A DNA stretch of 64,000 bases from Myceligenerans pegani (GCF_014892515.1 NZ_JADBGR010000089.1:1-64000), one strand, 5' to 3'. Shown: positions 13,101 to 22,089, counted from the stretch's first letter. The notes: generated by a model from the letters alone, not told the origin. Translations and numbers: made by a program.

Positions 13101-13472
13101 TTCGGCGGCTGGACCACGGACGCCGACAACGCGACGTTCGCCCGCGCCTACTCGGGGCCGCCGGCCGCCGTCGGCAAGTGGACGCATCTGGTGGGGGTCT
13201 ACGACCACCCGGCCAAGCAGCTCCGGCTGTACCAGGACGGCGCGCTCGTGGGCGTGCAGGACGGCGTGACCCTGTCCGCGGCGCAGAGGCGCATGGCGAT
13301 CGGCCGCGGGCAGGTCCGCGCGGCGAACGCCGAGTACTTCAGCGGAGACATCGACCAGGTCGACACCTGGATGGGCGCCCTGTCGGCGCAGGAGATCGCG
13401 GACCTGGCGGCACAGGCCGGGCCCGCTGCACAGACCGGGGCCGCTGCACAGACCGAAGGAGACGAGTCATGA
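7185..13472 (+). CDS. giant secreted protein with six LamG/jellyroll repeats
   Basis: About 2,095 aa. A Sec signal peptide covers residues 1-46 (RRAVAAVVSMAVVVP core, ARA cleavage-like end). Next come an Ala/Glu-rich linker, a beta-rich region (about 100-330), a DNRLRE-like domain around 330-510 (Trp/Cys-rich, YWRFDTSFLAG) and an Ig-like segment. Six concanavalin-like LamG repeats follow, starting near residues 725, 945, 1184, 1403, 1663 and 1874, each opening with W.(L/F)D and carrying L.(V/F)Y.(N/D)G.. . LamG folds bind glycans or protein surfaces. The ATG at 7185 has GGGTGAGG upstream. The stop overlaps the RHS-gene start by ATGA, so both are made together. The C-terminus ends in a duplicated AAQTGAAAQT tail. 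Confidence 0.9.
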   Translation: MHPGTGSGPGTRAAGRSTLRRAVAAVVSMAVVVPLGVGALTAPARAEGFVAAPDAKPAETTSAAQATPDLTKPTREERAQEEAVAAARAAGRRVEAPELRTETRTVYAEPDGQMVAEFNSSPVRARDEDGTWRKIDTDLSAGEDGLLRPAATPVDLAFSAGGADAELARMEQGGAALSLEPPESLPAPSLDGATATYKDVRPGVDLQVVARSSGFSTKLVVRDRAAAEGLAADPFRLGVSGGDGDDVERRDGGFMIQAAKGGGGISVLPPAGVDADGRPVAVEAGTEADSTDLALADDAVDGGTEFPITILSDHTADKYGWATVLSGLPTFDGWNTSGEPPLAQVGRCWSGWGACGLRNIGVAWTYWRFDTSFLAGKVVVNADLNAVVEHSPDCNATARYHHVHKATSHPGPGTTWNTKPGWEPSYVNMLVPKVNANYGCGGAKTAAADVTSRVNRGGHTSFLVSPANDADVEHSPWWRKYNNNAKLITRYNTVPNAPTALVTDPPLKTPCTWCAGVPYISDSSVSIKATLTDPDGDGLKGVWRYTSNGQTTDYVSPNFSASGTVHSRPITTAENAVNTVTWQVGARDWNNNGPVVAGSRFVIDRKAPTAPVVDTYLYAEDNRWHGGEGVAGRFDFKACTPALQMAGRCTDITGDDDVDHYLWGWTDQPANKINAGALGGNATVWTTPPGDGPRSFFVQAVDRAGNKSPVVSRHLRVRPGNGAYADWSLDGTGKDRAYLGDRDIVVHDGASYEDGAINQGLLLDGSTGHASAPNAVRTDASFSVSAWVRLDDATGARAAVSQDGTNFPGFVLWQRPDEDGDGEQEPGRWAFGMACSDVEYKGTSIAASGEPSETGAPTHLAGTYDALTRKLTLYVDGEKAGEVTRGAACPDWNARGDVQVGRTMWNGAAAVDHWEGMVDEVKLYERTLTAAEVKAAVAGSNVQVAQWKFEDKPGSSTALNSVPGGQAGVLHPDAYLCGDCDADGEQDPSVAEGAVGQAVHVGGADGEMVSSDGPVVTTNRSYSVGGHVRLDPAAVADLAVGDRVVALSQDGTNHSGFTVSYMKTGAAAGQWEYATYGQDTQDAAADAVVRADAADPTAWTHLFAVHDGANRVVRLYVNGLPAGTPDDRAPTQFAASRSFVIGRGLNGTPAGRWNGAVDEVRAYTRALSADEVQAIVVRDDVAVGRWPLDGDATSATGPALDGTVHCDGTTSEAECRWEPGQTDLPSEENDRALTGNGNDWISAPHAVDTTKSFAVTAWARISDLNGTSTIVSQDGRNMSAFQLVKLSNGRWGFQRPPTDGAGTPYLVEGPLAQDDVWTHLAGVYDAAAKTITLYVNGEAAGTAAAPTVWDHPTGGLQIGASLNAGNRQNRVLGSIDDVTAYGRVLFPDEVRDLAGRDLTLRHNWRLDEGQGASAADAVGGSAAAAPAAAQVGWTDGVVGNALQLDGTDDYLTAQDLDVRTDGSFTVSAVVQIDRTEGCVRADWQDDDPLPDPGDCVHTALSLDGGPGADSRFRLGYQGGVDSVNETGDWVFEMSNQDGRTAASVALFRCDPYNPDPDAPCDFDRPVHLTGVFHAPTGRIWLFVDAVRIGDGEGIEAWHTTGDLQIGRGRDDSGAPAEYFPGVIDDVRAYTGALNDARVKELYGYYASGGLLDPIPPAPPEPIHQWKLDEADGTAVAVDAVGGLDATMHNGAATDVVGGRQGRSRTFDGVDNYAVTDGPAIDTDGAFAVSAWVYPRTASTSTDWEVVVGNGGSFVITRTGNRWGGVAAWVDGSGQTVTQGVYSDETVRVGHWTHLALVYVPNLEQMRLYVNGRMSALVPGIDAVAAPDVLRIGAHHDLSLPFNGHIDDVRTFDTSLSDGEVAAVYNDVWDPSHGIWTFDADTVADTSWRNNPTTAHGAVGFVDGRFGRALSMNRATPGYAQTTYAGAPTHGSITVAARVRVADNEGVQTVVSQDGTRMSDFSLQYDGNIGRWSFGGWTTDADNATFARAYSGPPAAVGKWTHLVGVYDHPAKQLRLYQDGALVGVQDGVTLSAAQRRMAIGRGQVRAANAEYFSGDIDQVDTWMGALSAQEIADLAAQAGPAAQTGAAAQTEGDES

Positions 13473-16400
13473 CCTGGCGCACGAGCTCTGACCGGCGGAC
13501 CGTACGCCGCCGGTGGACGGCGACGATCCCGGTGACCGCACTGGTCGCCTCCCTCCTGGTGGTGGCACAGGCGCCGCAGGAGGCGGCGGCCGACACCCCC
13601 GGCGGCATCGCCGGCATGCCGTCGGTGCCGGTCGTGCCGGACGGTGCGATGGACGCCCCGGCGACCGACGACACGACGAGCGACGCGCTCAGCGGGCCGC
13701 AGAACCCGGGCAGTGAGGTGTCCGACGGCGGCGGGAGGCCGACGGCGACGCCCCTGTCGCCGTCGGCCACCTGGGACGTGTCCGAGCAGACGGGTGACTT
13801 CACGTGGTCCTACCCGCTGCGGGTGCCGCCGGTCCCCGGCGGCCTCGGCCCGAACCTGGCGCTGAGCTACGCGTCGTCGGCCGTGGACGGCCGCACGAGC
13901 GCGACCAACAACCAGCCGTCCTGGGTGGGCGACGGCTGGGGCCTCGGGGAGAGCTTCGTGGAGCGCACGTACGGCGCGTGCATGCAGGACAAGGAGGGCA
14001 GCCGCGGGCCCGAGAACGGGTTCGACAACGTGGGCGACCTCTGCTGGCGCAGCGACAACGCGACGTCCGTGTTCGACGGCGGTGGCGGCCTGATGATCCG
14101 GGCCGGCGGTGACCGGTGGACGCTCAAGAACGACGACTACACCCGCGTGCAGCAGCTCGGCTCCGCGGACGGCGGCCAGCAGGACGGCGAGGGGTGGAAG
14201 ATCACCACCACCGATGGCACCCAGTACTTCTTCGGGTCGCGGCCGGCGTCGAACTCCGTGTGGAAGGTGCGGGTGTACGGCGACGACAGCGGTGAGCCCT
14301 GCTACAGCGCGGCGTCGTTCAAGGCGTCCCACTGCGAGCAGGCCTGGCGCTGGAACCTGGACAAGGTGGTGGACCGCAACGGCAACACGATGCTGTACGA
14401 CTACACCAAGGAGACCAACCGGTACGGCGATTTCAACGACGGCGACAAGGCGATCGCCTACGACCGCGGCGGGTGGCTGAACCGGATCCGGTACGGGCTG
14501 CACGAGACGGCGTCGAGCACGCCGGCCGCGACCGTGGAGTTCGGCACGGCCAACCGGTGTGTCCCGGGGATTCCGGCGACGGACTGCGTCACGAGCCCGG
14601 GCAAGCACCAGAACTGGCCGGACACGCCGCTCGACCAGCTCTGCGAGGCCGCGACCTGCGCGGAGAAGTGGTCGCCGACGTTCTGGACCGGGCAGCGCCT
14701 GGACACCGTGACCACCAAGGTCCGCAAGGGTGGCGAGTTGGTCCCGGTCGACCGGTGGCAGCTCGAGCAGTCCTATCCGAGCCCTGGCGACGGGACGTCG
14801 GGCGCCGCGCTCTGGCTCAAGTCGATCGAGCACACGGGCCTGATCGGCGGCGGCTCCGGTACCACGCTGCCGAAGGTCACGTTCGAGGGCGCCCAGATGG
14901 CCAACCGGGTCGTGACCGACAACCAGACGCCGCTCAACCGGTACCGCATCACGAGCATCGTGTCCGAGGCCGGCGGGGTGATCAGCGTGAGCTACGCCCC
15001 GGCGAACTGCCTCGATGATGCCGGCCGCCTGCCCACCCCGCACACCAACGACCGCCGGTGCTACCCCGCGACCTGGGCCGACGAGACGCACGCGGAGCAG
15101 ACCGCCTGGTTCAACAAGTACGTGGTCTCCGGACTGGTGATCAGCGACCTGATCAGCTCGAGCATCGAGCAGCAGGTCCAGTACCGGTACGACGGCGCGG
15201 CGTGGCACTACGACACCAGCGAGTTCACGCCGCCGGACAAGAAGAACTGGAACGAGTTCCGCGGCTTCTCCCACGTCACCACGATCTTGGGCGACCCGGA
15301 GGACGAGGCGGGGCCGCAGACCCGCACCGACACGCGGTACTACCGGGGCATGGACCAGGACCGGCTGAACCCGCAGGGCGGCAAGCGCTCGGTCGTGTTC
15401 GACGACTCCGAGGGCGACCTTCACACCGACCACGACTGGCTGCAGGGGTTCGAGCGCGAGTCGGTCACCCGCAACGGGATCGCGGACACCTCGCCGATCG
15501 TCACCAAGACGCTCACCGACCCGGTCTGGCGCGGGCCCACCGCGGCGCGCGGCGACCTCAAGGCCTACTTCGTCGGCACGGGCACGGAGCGCACGTTCAC
15601 CCCGACGGACTCCGGCGGGCGGGTCGAGACCCGCAAGGTCACGACGTACGACGCGTACGGGCAGCCCGCCACGGTCGACGACCGGGGAGACGTGTCCACC
15701 CCGAGCGACGACCTGTGCACCACCACGACGTACGGCGCCAACGAGAGCGCCTGGCTCGTGTCGTTCCCCGTCCGCGTCCAGACGGTGGCGGTGGCCTGCG
15801 GCACGACGCCGTCGTACCCCGAGCACGCCGTCTCGGACCTGAAGACCCGGTACGACGGGCAGGGCGATGGTGTCGCACCGTCGAAGGGGAATCCCACTCT
15901 GGTCGAGATGGCGGTCCGGTACCAGGGCGGCACCCCGGTCTACGAGGCCCGGTCGACGTCCGTCTACGACGTGCACGGGCGGGTGACCCGGACGGCGGAC
16001 GCCCTGGACCGGGCCACCACCACCGCCTACACGCCCGCGACCGGCGGGCCGACGACGGCGACGGTGGTGACCGACCCGAAGGGGTTCGCCACCACGACCG
16101 ACCTGGAGGTCAGCGACGGGCAGCCGGTCAAGGTGACCGACCCGAACGGCCTGGTCACCGAGAACGTGTACGACCCGCTCGGGCGCCTGGTCAAGGTGTG
16201 GGGCACCGACCGCCCGCGGAGCAGGTACCCGGACGCGCCGTCGGCCACCTTCGACTACGCGATCAGCCGGGACGCGCCGAGCGTGGTGACCGCGCGCCGC
16301 CTCGGGCCCAACGCCAGCGACGCGCGGCCCAAGTACATCGAGGCGCGCACCATCTACGACGGCAACTACCGGGTGCGGCAGGAGCAGGCCGCCGCGGCGG

Positions 16401-19162
16401 GCGGCGGGCGGCTGCTGACCGACCACCGGTACGACAGCCAGGGCCGCGAGTACATCGTGACCAACCCGTTCTTCAACGAGGACCCGGTGGACTCGCGCCT
16501 GTGGCGCGCGGCGGACTCGGAGTCGCTGGGGCAGAACGTCACCAAGTACGACGCGGCCGGCCGGCCGGTCGAGGCGGAGTTCCAGGCCAACACCGAGACC
16601 GAGTGGGAGACCCTGACCCGGTACGGCGGCGACCGCACCTACGTGACGCCGCCCGAGGGCGGTACGCCCACCATGACGGTCACGGACGCACGTGGCCGGG
16701 TCACGGAGCTGTACCAGTTCGAGGGCAGCACCCCCGCCGGTGACGCCGACATCACCCGGTACGAGTACACGCCGGTGGGGAAGCTGAAGACGGTGACCGA
16801 CCCGGCCGGGAACGAGTGGGACTACGACTACGACCTGAGCGGGCAGAAGGTGCGCAGCGACGACCCGTCCGCGGGCGTCACCGAGTCGGTGTTCGACGCG
16901 GCCGGCCAGCTCGTGCGGACTACGGACTCCCGCGGCCAGGTGCTCACGTACGACTACGACGCGCTGGGCCGCAAGACCCATGTGCGCGACGGCAGCAACG
17001 CCGACGCGGTGCTGGCCCGGTGGACCTACGACGCCTCGCGCATCGTGCGGCCGGACGGCACGGTGACGGTCGCCAAGGGCAAGCCGACGTCGGCGCTCCG
17101 GCTCGACGCCGCCGGCAACACGATCACCTCGAGGGTCAACTCCTACACCACGACCTACCAGACCAAGCAGACCCTGCTGACCATCCCGCGGTCGGAGGGC
17201 ATCCTCGGCAGCGGCAACGGCGGCCCGCGCACGTACGCCACGGAGTACACCTACAACCCGGACGGCAGCCTCGAGAGCGAGATCCTGCCCGCCATCGGGG
17301 ACCTGCAGCAGGAGCAGATCTTCCACACCTACGACGACGCCGGCCGCCCCGCGCTGACCTACGGCGGCGCCGACGGCGACGGGGAGACCACCTACTACGC
17401 CTCCTGCTCCACGTACACGCGGCTGGGCGAGATGCAGCGCGTTCAGCTCGGCGGCGTGCCGGACCTGTACGACCAGGAGAACGACTGCGCCACCGAGTAC
17501 GACGAGACCAGGCACCGCGCCTGGATCACCACCTACTACGACCAGTACACGCGCCGCGTGGACCGCACGGTGGTGGACGGCGAGGTGCCTCGCCCCGAGC
17601 AGGCGGACCTGGCCTACGAGTACGACGACGCGGGCAACGTGCTCTCGATCACCGACACCCCGGGTGAGCAGGCGACCGACCGGCAGTGCTTCGAGTACGA
17701 CCATCTGCGCCGGCTCACGGAGGCGTGGACTCCCGGCGGTTCGTGCGCGGACGAGCGCTCCGTGGGGGCTCTCTCCGGCCCGGCGTCGTACTGGCAGTCG
17801 TTCACCTACGACAAGTCCGGCAACCGCCTGACCAAGGTGGACCACGGCCTGAAGGGCGACGTCACCGAGCGGTACGAGTACCCGGACGCGGGGGCCCAGC
17901 AGGCCAACGTGGTCGAGTCGGCCGAGACCGTCTCGGCGGACGGAACGCAGATCGCGGCGGAGGCGTACGACTACGACGAAGCCGGGAACACCATCCAGCG
18001 TGGTGGCCAGCGGCTCGCGTGGGACCAGCTCGGCCGGGTCAAGTCGGTCACCGAGGGCGGCGAGGTCACCTCGTTCGTCTACGGCGCCGACGGCGATCGC
18101 CTGATCCGGCACGCTTCCGACGCCTCGACGCTGTACCTGCCGGGTCAGGAGCTACGGGCGGACAAGGCGACGGGCGAGCTCACGGCGACGCGGTACTACT
18201 CCCATGCGGGCCGGCAGGTCGCCGTGCGCAGCGATGGTGCGCTCACGTGGACCGCGAGCGACCATCACGGGACGGCACAGGTGGCGATCAACGCGGTGAG
18301 CATGCAGACGTCGGTGCGGCGGATGGACCCGTTCGGGGTGGCGCGGGGCGAGCAGCCGGCGGGGTGGCCGAGCGAGAAGGGGTTCGTGGGCGGGACGATC
18401 GATGCCTCCACCGGGCTGACGCATCTCGGGGCCAGGGAGTACGACCCGGGGCTGGGGCGGTTTATCTCGGTGGATCCGCTCATGGATAGCCAAGATGCTC
18501 AGCAGATGAACGGGTATGCGTACTCGAACAACAACCCGACGTCTGCGTCTGATCCTGATGGGATGTTCTTCGGCTGGCTCTTCAAGGCGATCCAGAATCT
18601 CGTGAAGGCTGTCAAGGCCGCCCTCAAGCCGAAGAAGTGGACGGCGCCGCGAGGGGGGCCGGGGTTCGGTAGCGGCGACCGCCCGCTGCCGCCTCGGACA
18701 CTCAGTCACAGGGATAGCGACCAAACTCGAATCTGCCCCCACGACGGTGACCGACTGTGTTTTCTCAGGGAGATCGACACGGGTGATCGACGTAATAAGT
18801 GGGAGACGTCCGAGGAGGATTTCTGGAACTGGGACTGGGACCGCCTTTTCCAGCCAGACTTCAAGCCGTGCCTCGCTCGCGCTGGTGAGGAATGTAGTTG
18901 GGAAACTGGTCCGGTGGCCGATGTCATCATCGATATTCCGCTCGGCGGAGAGTCAAGCTCGAACACGAGCTACAAGAATCCTGGAACCAGGGACGTCTGG
19001 GCGGAGGTATACCTTGTTCGTGAGATGAAGTACGTGGAATACGTGTACTTCGATGGGGATGGTCGGGTCGTCAGCTCCGTGTACAAGTGGGTGCCCACCG
19101 GAAGGATGGCGTATCAGGCTGCGCCCTCCCAGGGTGAACCCGGGGCACCAAGGTTGAATTGA
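13469..19162 (+). CDS. secreted RHS/YD-repeat protein with variable C-terminal tip
   Basis: 1,897 aa, translated from an ATG with AGGAG upstream that overlaps the LamG stop. It has a signal peptide (about 1-42), an SpvB-like N-terminal part (GDFTWSYPLRVPPVPGGLGP onward), and many YD repeats of the form YD..GR...V.D and YEYDDAGN. These build the RHS shell. The conserved RHS-associated core lies at about 1650-1697 (LTHLGAREYDPGLGRFISVDP, ending DPDG). After the core come about 200 residues with no recognised domain, rich in charged and aromatic residues. By family knowledge this position holds a toxin or effector. Base composition falls visibly from about 18,480 onward, suggesting exchange of the tip. 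No immunity-like gene follows; the next gene is convergent 119 nt away. Confidence 0.9.
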   Translation: MTWRTSSDRRTVRRRWTATIPVTALVASLLVVAQAPQEAAADTPGGIAGMPSVPVVPDGAMDAPATDDTTSDALSGPQNPGSEVSDGGGRPTATPLSPSATWDVSEQTGDFTWSYPLRVPPVPGGLGPNLALSYASSAVDGRTSATNNQPSWVGDGWGLGESFVERTYGACMQDKEGSRGPENGFDNVGDLCWRSDNATSVFDGGGGLMIRAGGDRWTLKNDDYTRVQQLGSADGGQQDGEGWKITTTDGTQYFFGSRPASNSVWKVRVYGDDSGEPCYSAASFKASHCEQAWRWNLDKVVDRNGNTMLYDYTKETNRYGDFNDGDKAIAYDRGGWLNRIRYGLHETASSTPAATVEFGTANRCVPGIPATDCVTSPGKHQNWPDTPLDQLCEAATCAEKWSPTFWTGQRLDTVTTKVRKGGELVPVDRWQLEQSYPSPGDGTSGAALWLKSIEHTGLIGGGSGTTLPKVTFEGAQMANRVVTDNQTPLNRYRITSIVSEAGGVISVSYAPANCLDDAGRLPTPHTNDRRCYPATWADETHAEQTAWFNKYVVSGLVISDLISSSIEQQVQYRYDGAAWHYDTSEFTPPDKKNWNEFRGFSHVTTILGDPEDEAGPQTRTDTRYYRGMDQDRLNPQGGKRSVVFDDSEGDLHTDHDWLQGFERESVTRNGIADTSPIVTKTLTDPVWRGPTAARGDLKAYFVGTGTERTFTPTDSGGRVETRKVTTYDAYGQPATVDDRGDVSTPSDDLCTTTTYGANESAWLVSFPVRVQTVAVACGTTPSYPEHAVSDLKTRYDGQGDGVAPSKGNPTLVEMAVRYQGGTPVYEARSTSVYDVHGRVTRTADALDRATTTAYTPATGGPTTATVVTDPKGFATTTDLEVSDGQPVKVTDPNGLVTENVYDPLGRLVKVWGTDRPRSRYPDAPSATFDYAISRDAPSVVTARRLGPNASDARPKYIEARTIYDGNYRVRQEQAAAAGGGRLLTDHRYDSQGREYIVTNPFFNEDPVDSRLWRAADSESLGQNVTKYDAAGRPVEAEFQANTETEWETLTRYGGDRTYVTPPEGGTPTMTVTDARGRVTELYQFEGSTPAGDADITRYEYTPVGKLKTVTDPAGNEWDYDYDLSGQKVRSDDPSAGVTESVFDAAGQLVRTTDSRGQVLTYDYDALGRKTHVRDGSNADAVLARWTYDASRIVRPDGTVTVAKGKPTSALRLDAAGNTITSRVNSYTTTYQTKQTLLTIPRSEGILGSGNGGPRTYATEYTYNPDGSLESEILPAIGDLQQEQIFHTYDDAGRPALTYGGADGDGETTYYASCSTYTRLGEMQRVQLGGVPDLYDQENDCATEYDETRHRAWITTYYDQYTRRVDRTVVDGEVPRPEQADLAYEYDDAGNVLSITDTPGEQATDRQCFEYDHLRRLTEAWTPGGSCADERSVGALSGPASYWQSFTYDKSGNRLTKVDHGLKGDVTERYEYPDAGAQQANVVESAETVSADGTQIAAEAYDYDEAGNTIQRGGQRLAWDQLGRVKSVTEGGEVTSFVYGADGDRLIRHASDASTLYLPGQELRADKATGELTATRYYSHAGRQVAVRSDGALTWTASDHHGTAQVAINAVSMQTSVRRMDPFGVARGEQPAGWPSEKGFVGGTIDASTGLTHLGAREYDPGLGRFISVDPLMDSQDAQQMNGYAYSNNNPTSASDPDGMFFGWLFKAIQNLVKAVKAALKPKKWTAPRGGPGFGSGDRPLPPRTLSHRDSDQTRICPHDGDRLCFLREIDTGDRRNKWETSEEDFWNWDWDRLFQPDFKPCLARAGEECSWETGPVADVIIDIPLGGESSSNTSYKNPGTRDVWAEVYLVREMKYVEYVYFDGDGRVVSSVYKWVPTGRMAYQAAPSQGEPGAPRLN

Positions 19163-19281
19163 GGCCGGACCCAAGGTACGTGGACTGTTTGTCCGAATGC
19201 GTCGGCTCGTCTTTGGCACCTCCATCGAGTATCGGGACGTGCCATGACGCGTCGTGAACGATGTCCGGGTCCGCGGGGCTT

Positions 19282-22080
19282 TTAGAGAACGGGTGCGCCG
19301 CCGTCGGCCATCTTGGCGGCGTGGGCGAGCTCCTCGCGGATCTCGCCCGCGTCCGCCAGCCCCAGCTCCACGTGGAGGCGCAGGCTTTCGTCGAGGGCCT
19401 CGCGGGCGTCGACCCATCGGCCGACGCGCGCGAGGGCCTGCGCCAGCCGACGCAGCGACCCGGCGAGCGTCAGGCGACTGCTGTCCGCTCGTTTCCGGTC
19501 GATCGCTTCGTGATAGCACTCGATCGCCCGGTTCATGTCGCCGAGGCCGGCGTGGACGAAGCCGAGCGTGTCCCAGATGGACGGTTCGACCGCCGGGGCG
19601 GGCTCCATCGCGGGGTCGGCGGTGCCACGCGCGACGTCCAGGGCCTGCTCACCGTGGGAACGAGCCGCCTCGAAGTCCCCGCTGTTCGCCAGCGACCACG
19701 CGAGGATGTTCAGGCCGTTGGCGATCAGCGCCGACCGGCCCGTCCGCCGCCGGTTGAGGAGGGACAGCTCGGCGTGGCCCACGGCCTCGTCGGCGCGTCC
19801 CCAGTCCACCAGCGCGATCGCGTACTCGTTGTGCACGAACGCGAGGCCGAGCGGGTCGTCCAGCCCGGAGTACAGCTCCGCCGTCCGCCGGAGCAGCGCC
19901 TCGGTCTCGGGGTCCTCACCCCGTTCGGTGACCGAGAGGGACGCGAGCTTGTCGGTGATCCACGCCTCCGCCCGCCGATCGCCCGCGCGGACCGCAGAGT
20001 CACGGACCGCTGCCAGGACGCGACGCCAGTCACGCGACGGCTCACCGAAGTTACGGAAGTGCGCGTCCGCGACGAAGATCAGGGACAGGCTCTCGGAATA
20101 CAGACCGTGTGCACGCGCCGTCTCGATCATGGGGATCAGGACATGCCACTCGTGGTGGAACCATGCGGGCGGCTCGACACCGGGGGCCTCGACGTCACCC
20201 GGTACGGCGACGAAGTCCGGGACCTGCCTCTCCGGCCACGCCTTCCCGTACAGGGCCAGTGCCACGCCGATGTGCCACTCCACGGTCCGCCGGATCGCCG
20301 TGCCCCGCCCCGGCTCCGGCTCGTCCTCCTGTGCCCGCTCCCGCGCGTACTCCGCCACGAGGTCGTGCATCGCGTACCGCCCGGGCACGTGCTCGGCCAC
20401 CAGGTTCACCCGCACCAGCTCGGCCATCGCCCGCCGCGCCGCGTCCTCGGAGTCCCCGAGGAGCGGCACCGTGGCCTCCGCCGAGATGTCCGGTCCCGGG
20501 TGGATCCCGAGGAGCCGGAACATGCGTGCGGCCCGCGGCGACAACGCCCGGTACGACGTCGCGAACACGCTGCGGACGTCGGCCGCCGCATCGTCCTCGC
20601 CCAGCGTGTCCAGCCTCGCTCCGCCGTCGCCCAGCTCGGCGGCGACCGCGGACATCGGGAACGTCGGCCGGGCCAGCACCCGGGCCGCGGCGATGACGAT
20701 CGCCAGCGGCAGGCCCGCGCACCGCTCCACGATCCGGAGCGCCGCGTCCCGCTCGGCCGCGCTCCGCTCGCCGCCGACGCGCGCGGCGAGCAGGTCGAGG
20801 CCCTCGGACGCCGTCAGGGCACCCAGGGAGATCCGCCGCGTTCCTTCCGCGTCGGCGAGGCCGGTCAGGGACGTGCGGCTGGTGACCACGCAGACGGTCG
20901 AGCCCGATCCGGGCAGCAGCGGCCGCACCTGGTTCGCGTCGCGCGCGTTGTCCAGGACGACGAGCATCCGTCGCCCGGCGACGATGCCGCGGTACCGCGC
21001 GAGCTGGGCGTCCTCGGATGCCGGGATGCGCCCCTTGGCGACGCCCAGCGCTTCCAGGAACACCCGCGCCACCGTACCGGCCGGCACCGGGGCCGACGCC
21101 GCGTCGAAACCCCGCAGGTTCGCGTAGAGCTGGCCGTCGGGGAACTGGCCGGCCACCCGGTGGGCCCAGTGCAGCGCCGTCGTCGTCTTGCCGACGCCGC
21201 CGGGGCCGTCCAGCACCGCGACCCGCGGCGCGGGCCCACGGCCGCCCAGCATGGCGTCGAGCGTCGCCAAGGCCTCCTCGCGCCCGCTGAACGCCATGGT
21301 GCCCAGCGGTAGCTGGCGCGGGATCCAGCTCGCGGGCTCGGCCGCGGGAGAGATCTCCCGGTGCAGGCGGCGGATCGCTTCGCCGGGGCCGATGCCCAGC
21401 TCGTCCGAGAGCGTCTGGTCGAGCCGCAGGTACGCGTCGAGCGCCTCGTCGCGCCGTCCGGCCCGGACCAGCGCGGTCATGAGCTGGCCCCAGAAGCGCT
21501 CCTGCAGCGGGTGCTCCGCCGTCAGCTCCCGAAGCTCCGCGACCAGGTCGGCGCCGGGCCTGCCGTCGGCGCCCGGCCGGGCCAGGTCGATCTCGATCCT
21601 GCGGGCGAGCGCCGCCAGATGCTGCTCGCCCAGCCGTGGTCCGTCGACCGTGCGCAGCACCGCGGAGTCGACGCCGTCGAACGGGGCACCGCGCCACAGG
21701 GCCAGGGCGTCGACGAGCCGCCGCCGCTCGGCGTCCGGGCCGTCCCCGGTCCGGACGTCGAGGAGCGCGCCGAACCGGGCGACGTCGACACGCTCGGTCG
21801 CCAGGGCGAGCCGGTAACCGCCCGGGGCCGTCTCGACGGTTCCGTCGCCCAGGGCGACCCGGAGCCTGCGCACCAGGACCTGGAGCGATCGCTGCGGGGA
21901 CGCGGGCAGCCCTTCGCCCCACACGACGTCGACCAGGCGTCCGGTGGTCACCGGGCGGCCCGCACCGACGGCGAGCGCCGCCAGCAGGGACCGGAGGCGG
22001 CCGGGCAGGAGCACCGCCGTGCCGTCCACCGTGACGGTGAACGGCCCCAGCACGGCGACCGTCACCACGGGTCCGTCCAT
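19282..22080 (-). CDS. SARP/AfsR-type regulator with BTAD, NB-ARC and TPR domains
   Basis: 932 aa. An OmpR-like winged helix (about 5-100: LGPFTVTVDG, LL..LAV..GRPV) is followed by a bacterial transcriptional activation domain (about 105-250), then an NB-ARC NTPase with P-loop GPGGVGKTT near residue 295, a winged-helix segment, and C-terminal tetratricopeptide repeats (about 640-920). This is the AfsR layout: DNA binding controlled by nucleotide and by protein contacts through the TPRs. The ATG at 22080 is preferred over GTG at 22086 because GAGG then has workable spacing. Five heptamer repeats lie just upstream. Its target genes are not evident. Confidence 0.9.
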   Translation of the reverse strand: MDGPVVTVAVLGPFTVTVDGTAVLLPGRLRSLLAALAVGAGRPVTTGRLVDVVWGEGLPASPQRSLQVLVRRLRVALGDGTVETAPGGYRLALATERVDVARFGALLDVRTGDGPDAERRRLVDALALWRGAPFDGVDSAVLRTVDGPRLGEQHLAALARRIEIDLARPGADGRPGADLVAELRELTAEHPLQERFWGQLMTALVRAGRRDEALDAYLRLDQTLSDELGIGPGEAIRRLHREISPAAEPASWIPRQLPLGTMAFSGREEALATLDAMLGGRGPAPRVAVLDGPGGVGKTTTALHWAHRVAGQFPDGQLYANLRGFDAASAPVPAGTVARVFLEALGVAKGRIPASEDAQLARYRGIVAGRRMLVVLDNARDANQVRPLLPGSGSTVCVVTSRTSLTGLADAEGTRRISLGALTASEGLDLLAARVGGERSAAERDAALRIVERCAGLPLAIVIAAARVLARPTFPMSAVAAELGDGGARLDTLGEDDAAADVRSVFATSYRALSPRAARMFRLLGIHPGPDISAEATVPLLGDSEDAARRAMAELVRVNLVAEHVPGRYAMHDLVAEYARERAQEDEPEPGRGTAIRRTVEWHIGVALALYGKAWPERQVPDFVAVPGDVEAPGVEPPAWFHHEWHVLIPMIETARAHGLYSESLSLIFVADAHFRNFGEPSRDWRRVLAAVRDSAVRAGDRRAEAWITDKLASLSVTERGEDPETEALLRRTAELYSGLDDPLGLAFVHNEYAIALVDWGRADEAVGHAELSLLNRRRTGRSALIANGLNILAWSLANSGDFEAARSHGEQALDVARGTADPAMEPAPAVEPSIWDTLGFVHAGLGDMNRAIECYHEAIDRKRADSSRLTLAGSLRRLAQALARVGRWVDAREALDESLRLHVELGLADAGEIREELAHAAKMADGGAPVL

Positions 22081-22089
22081 CCGCACCTC

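Noticed and set aside
12176-13468. Upstream in-frame extension of the RHS gene into the LamG gene
   Set aside because: The extension is Arg-rich shadow sequence. The ATG at 13469 has AGGAG and begins a proper signal peptide.
9327-18112. Very long open frames on the minus strand opposite the LamG and RHS genes (over 1,200 and 1,600 codons)
   Set aside because: They are Arg/Val/Gly/His-rich mirror frames of high-GC codon usage, lack motifs and ribosome binding sites, and the plus-strand products have signal peptides and known domains.
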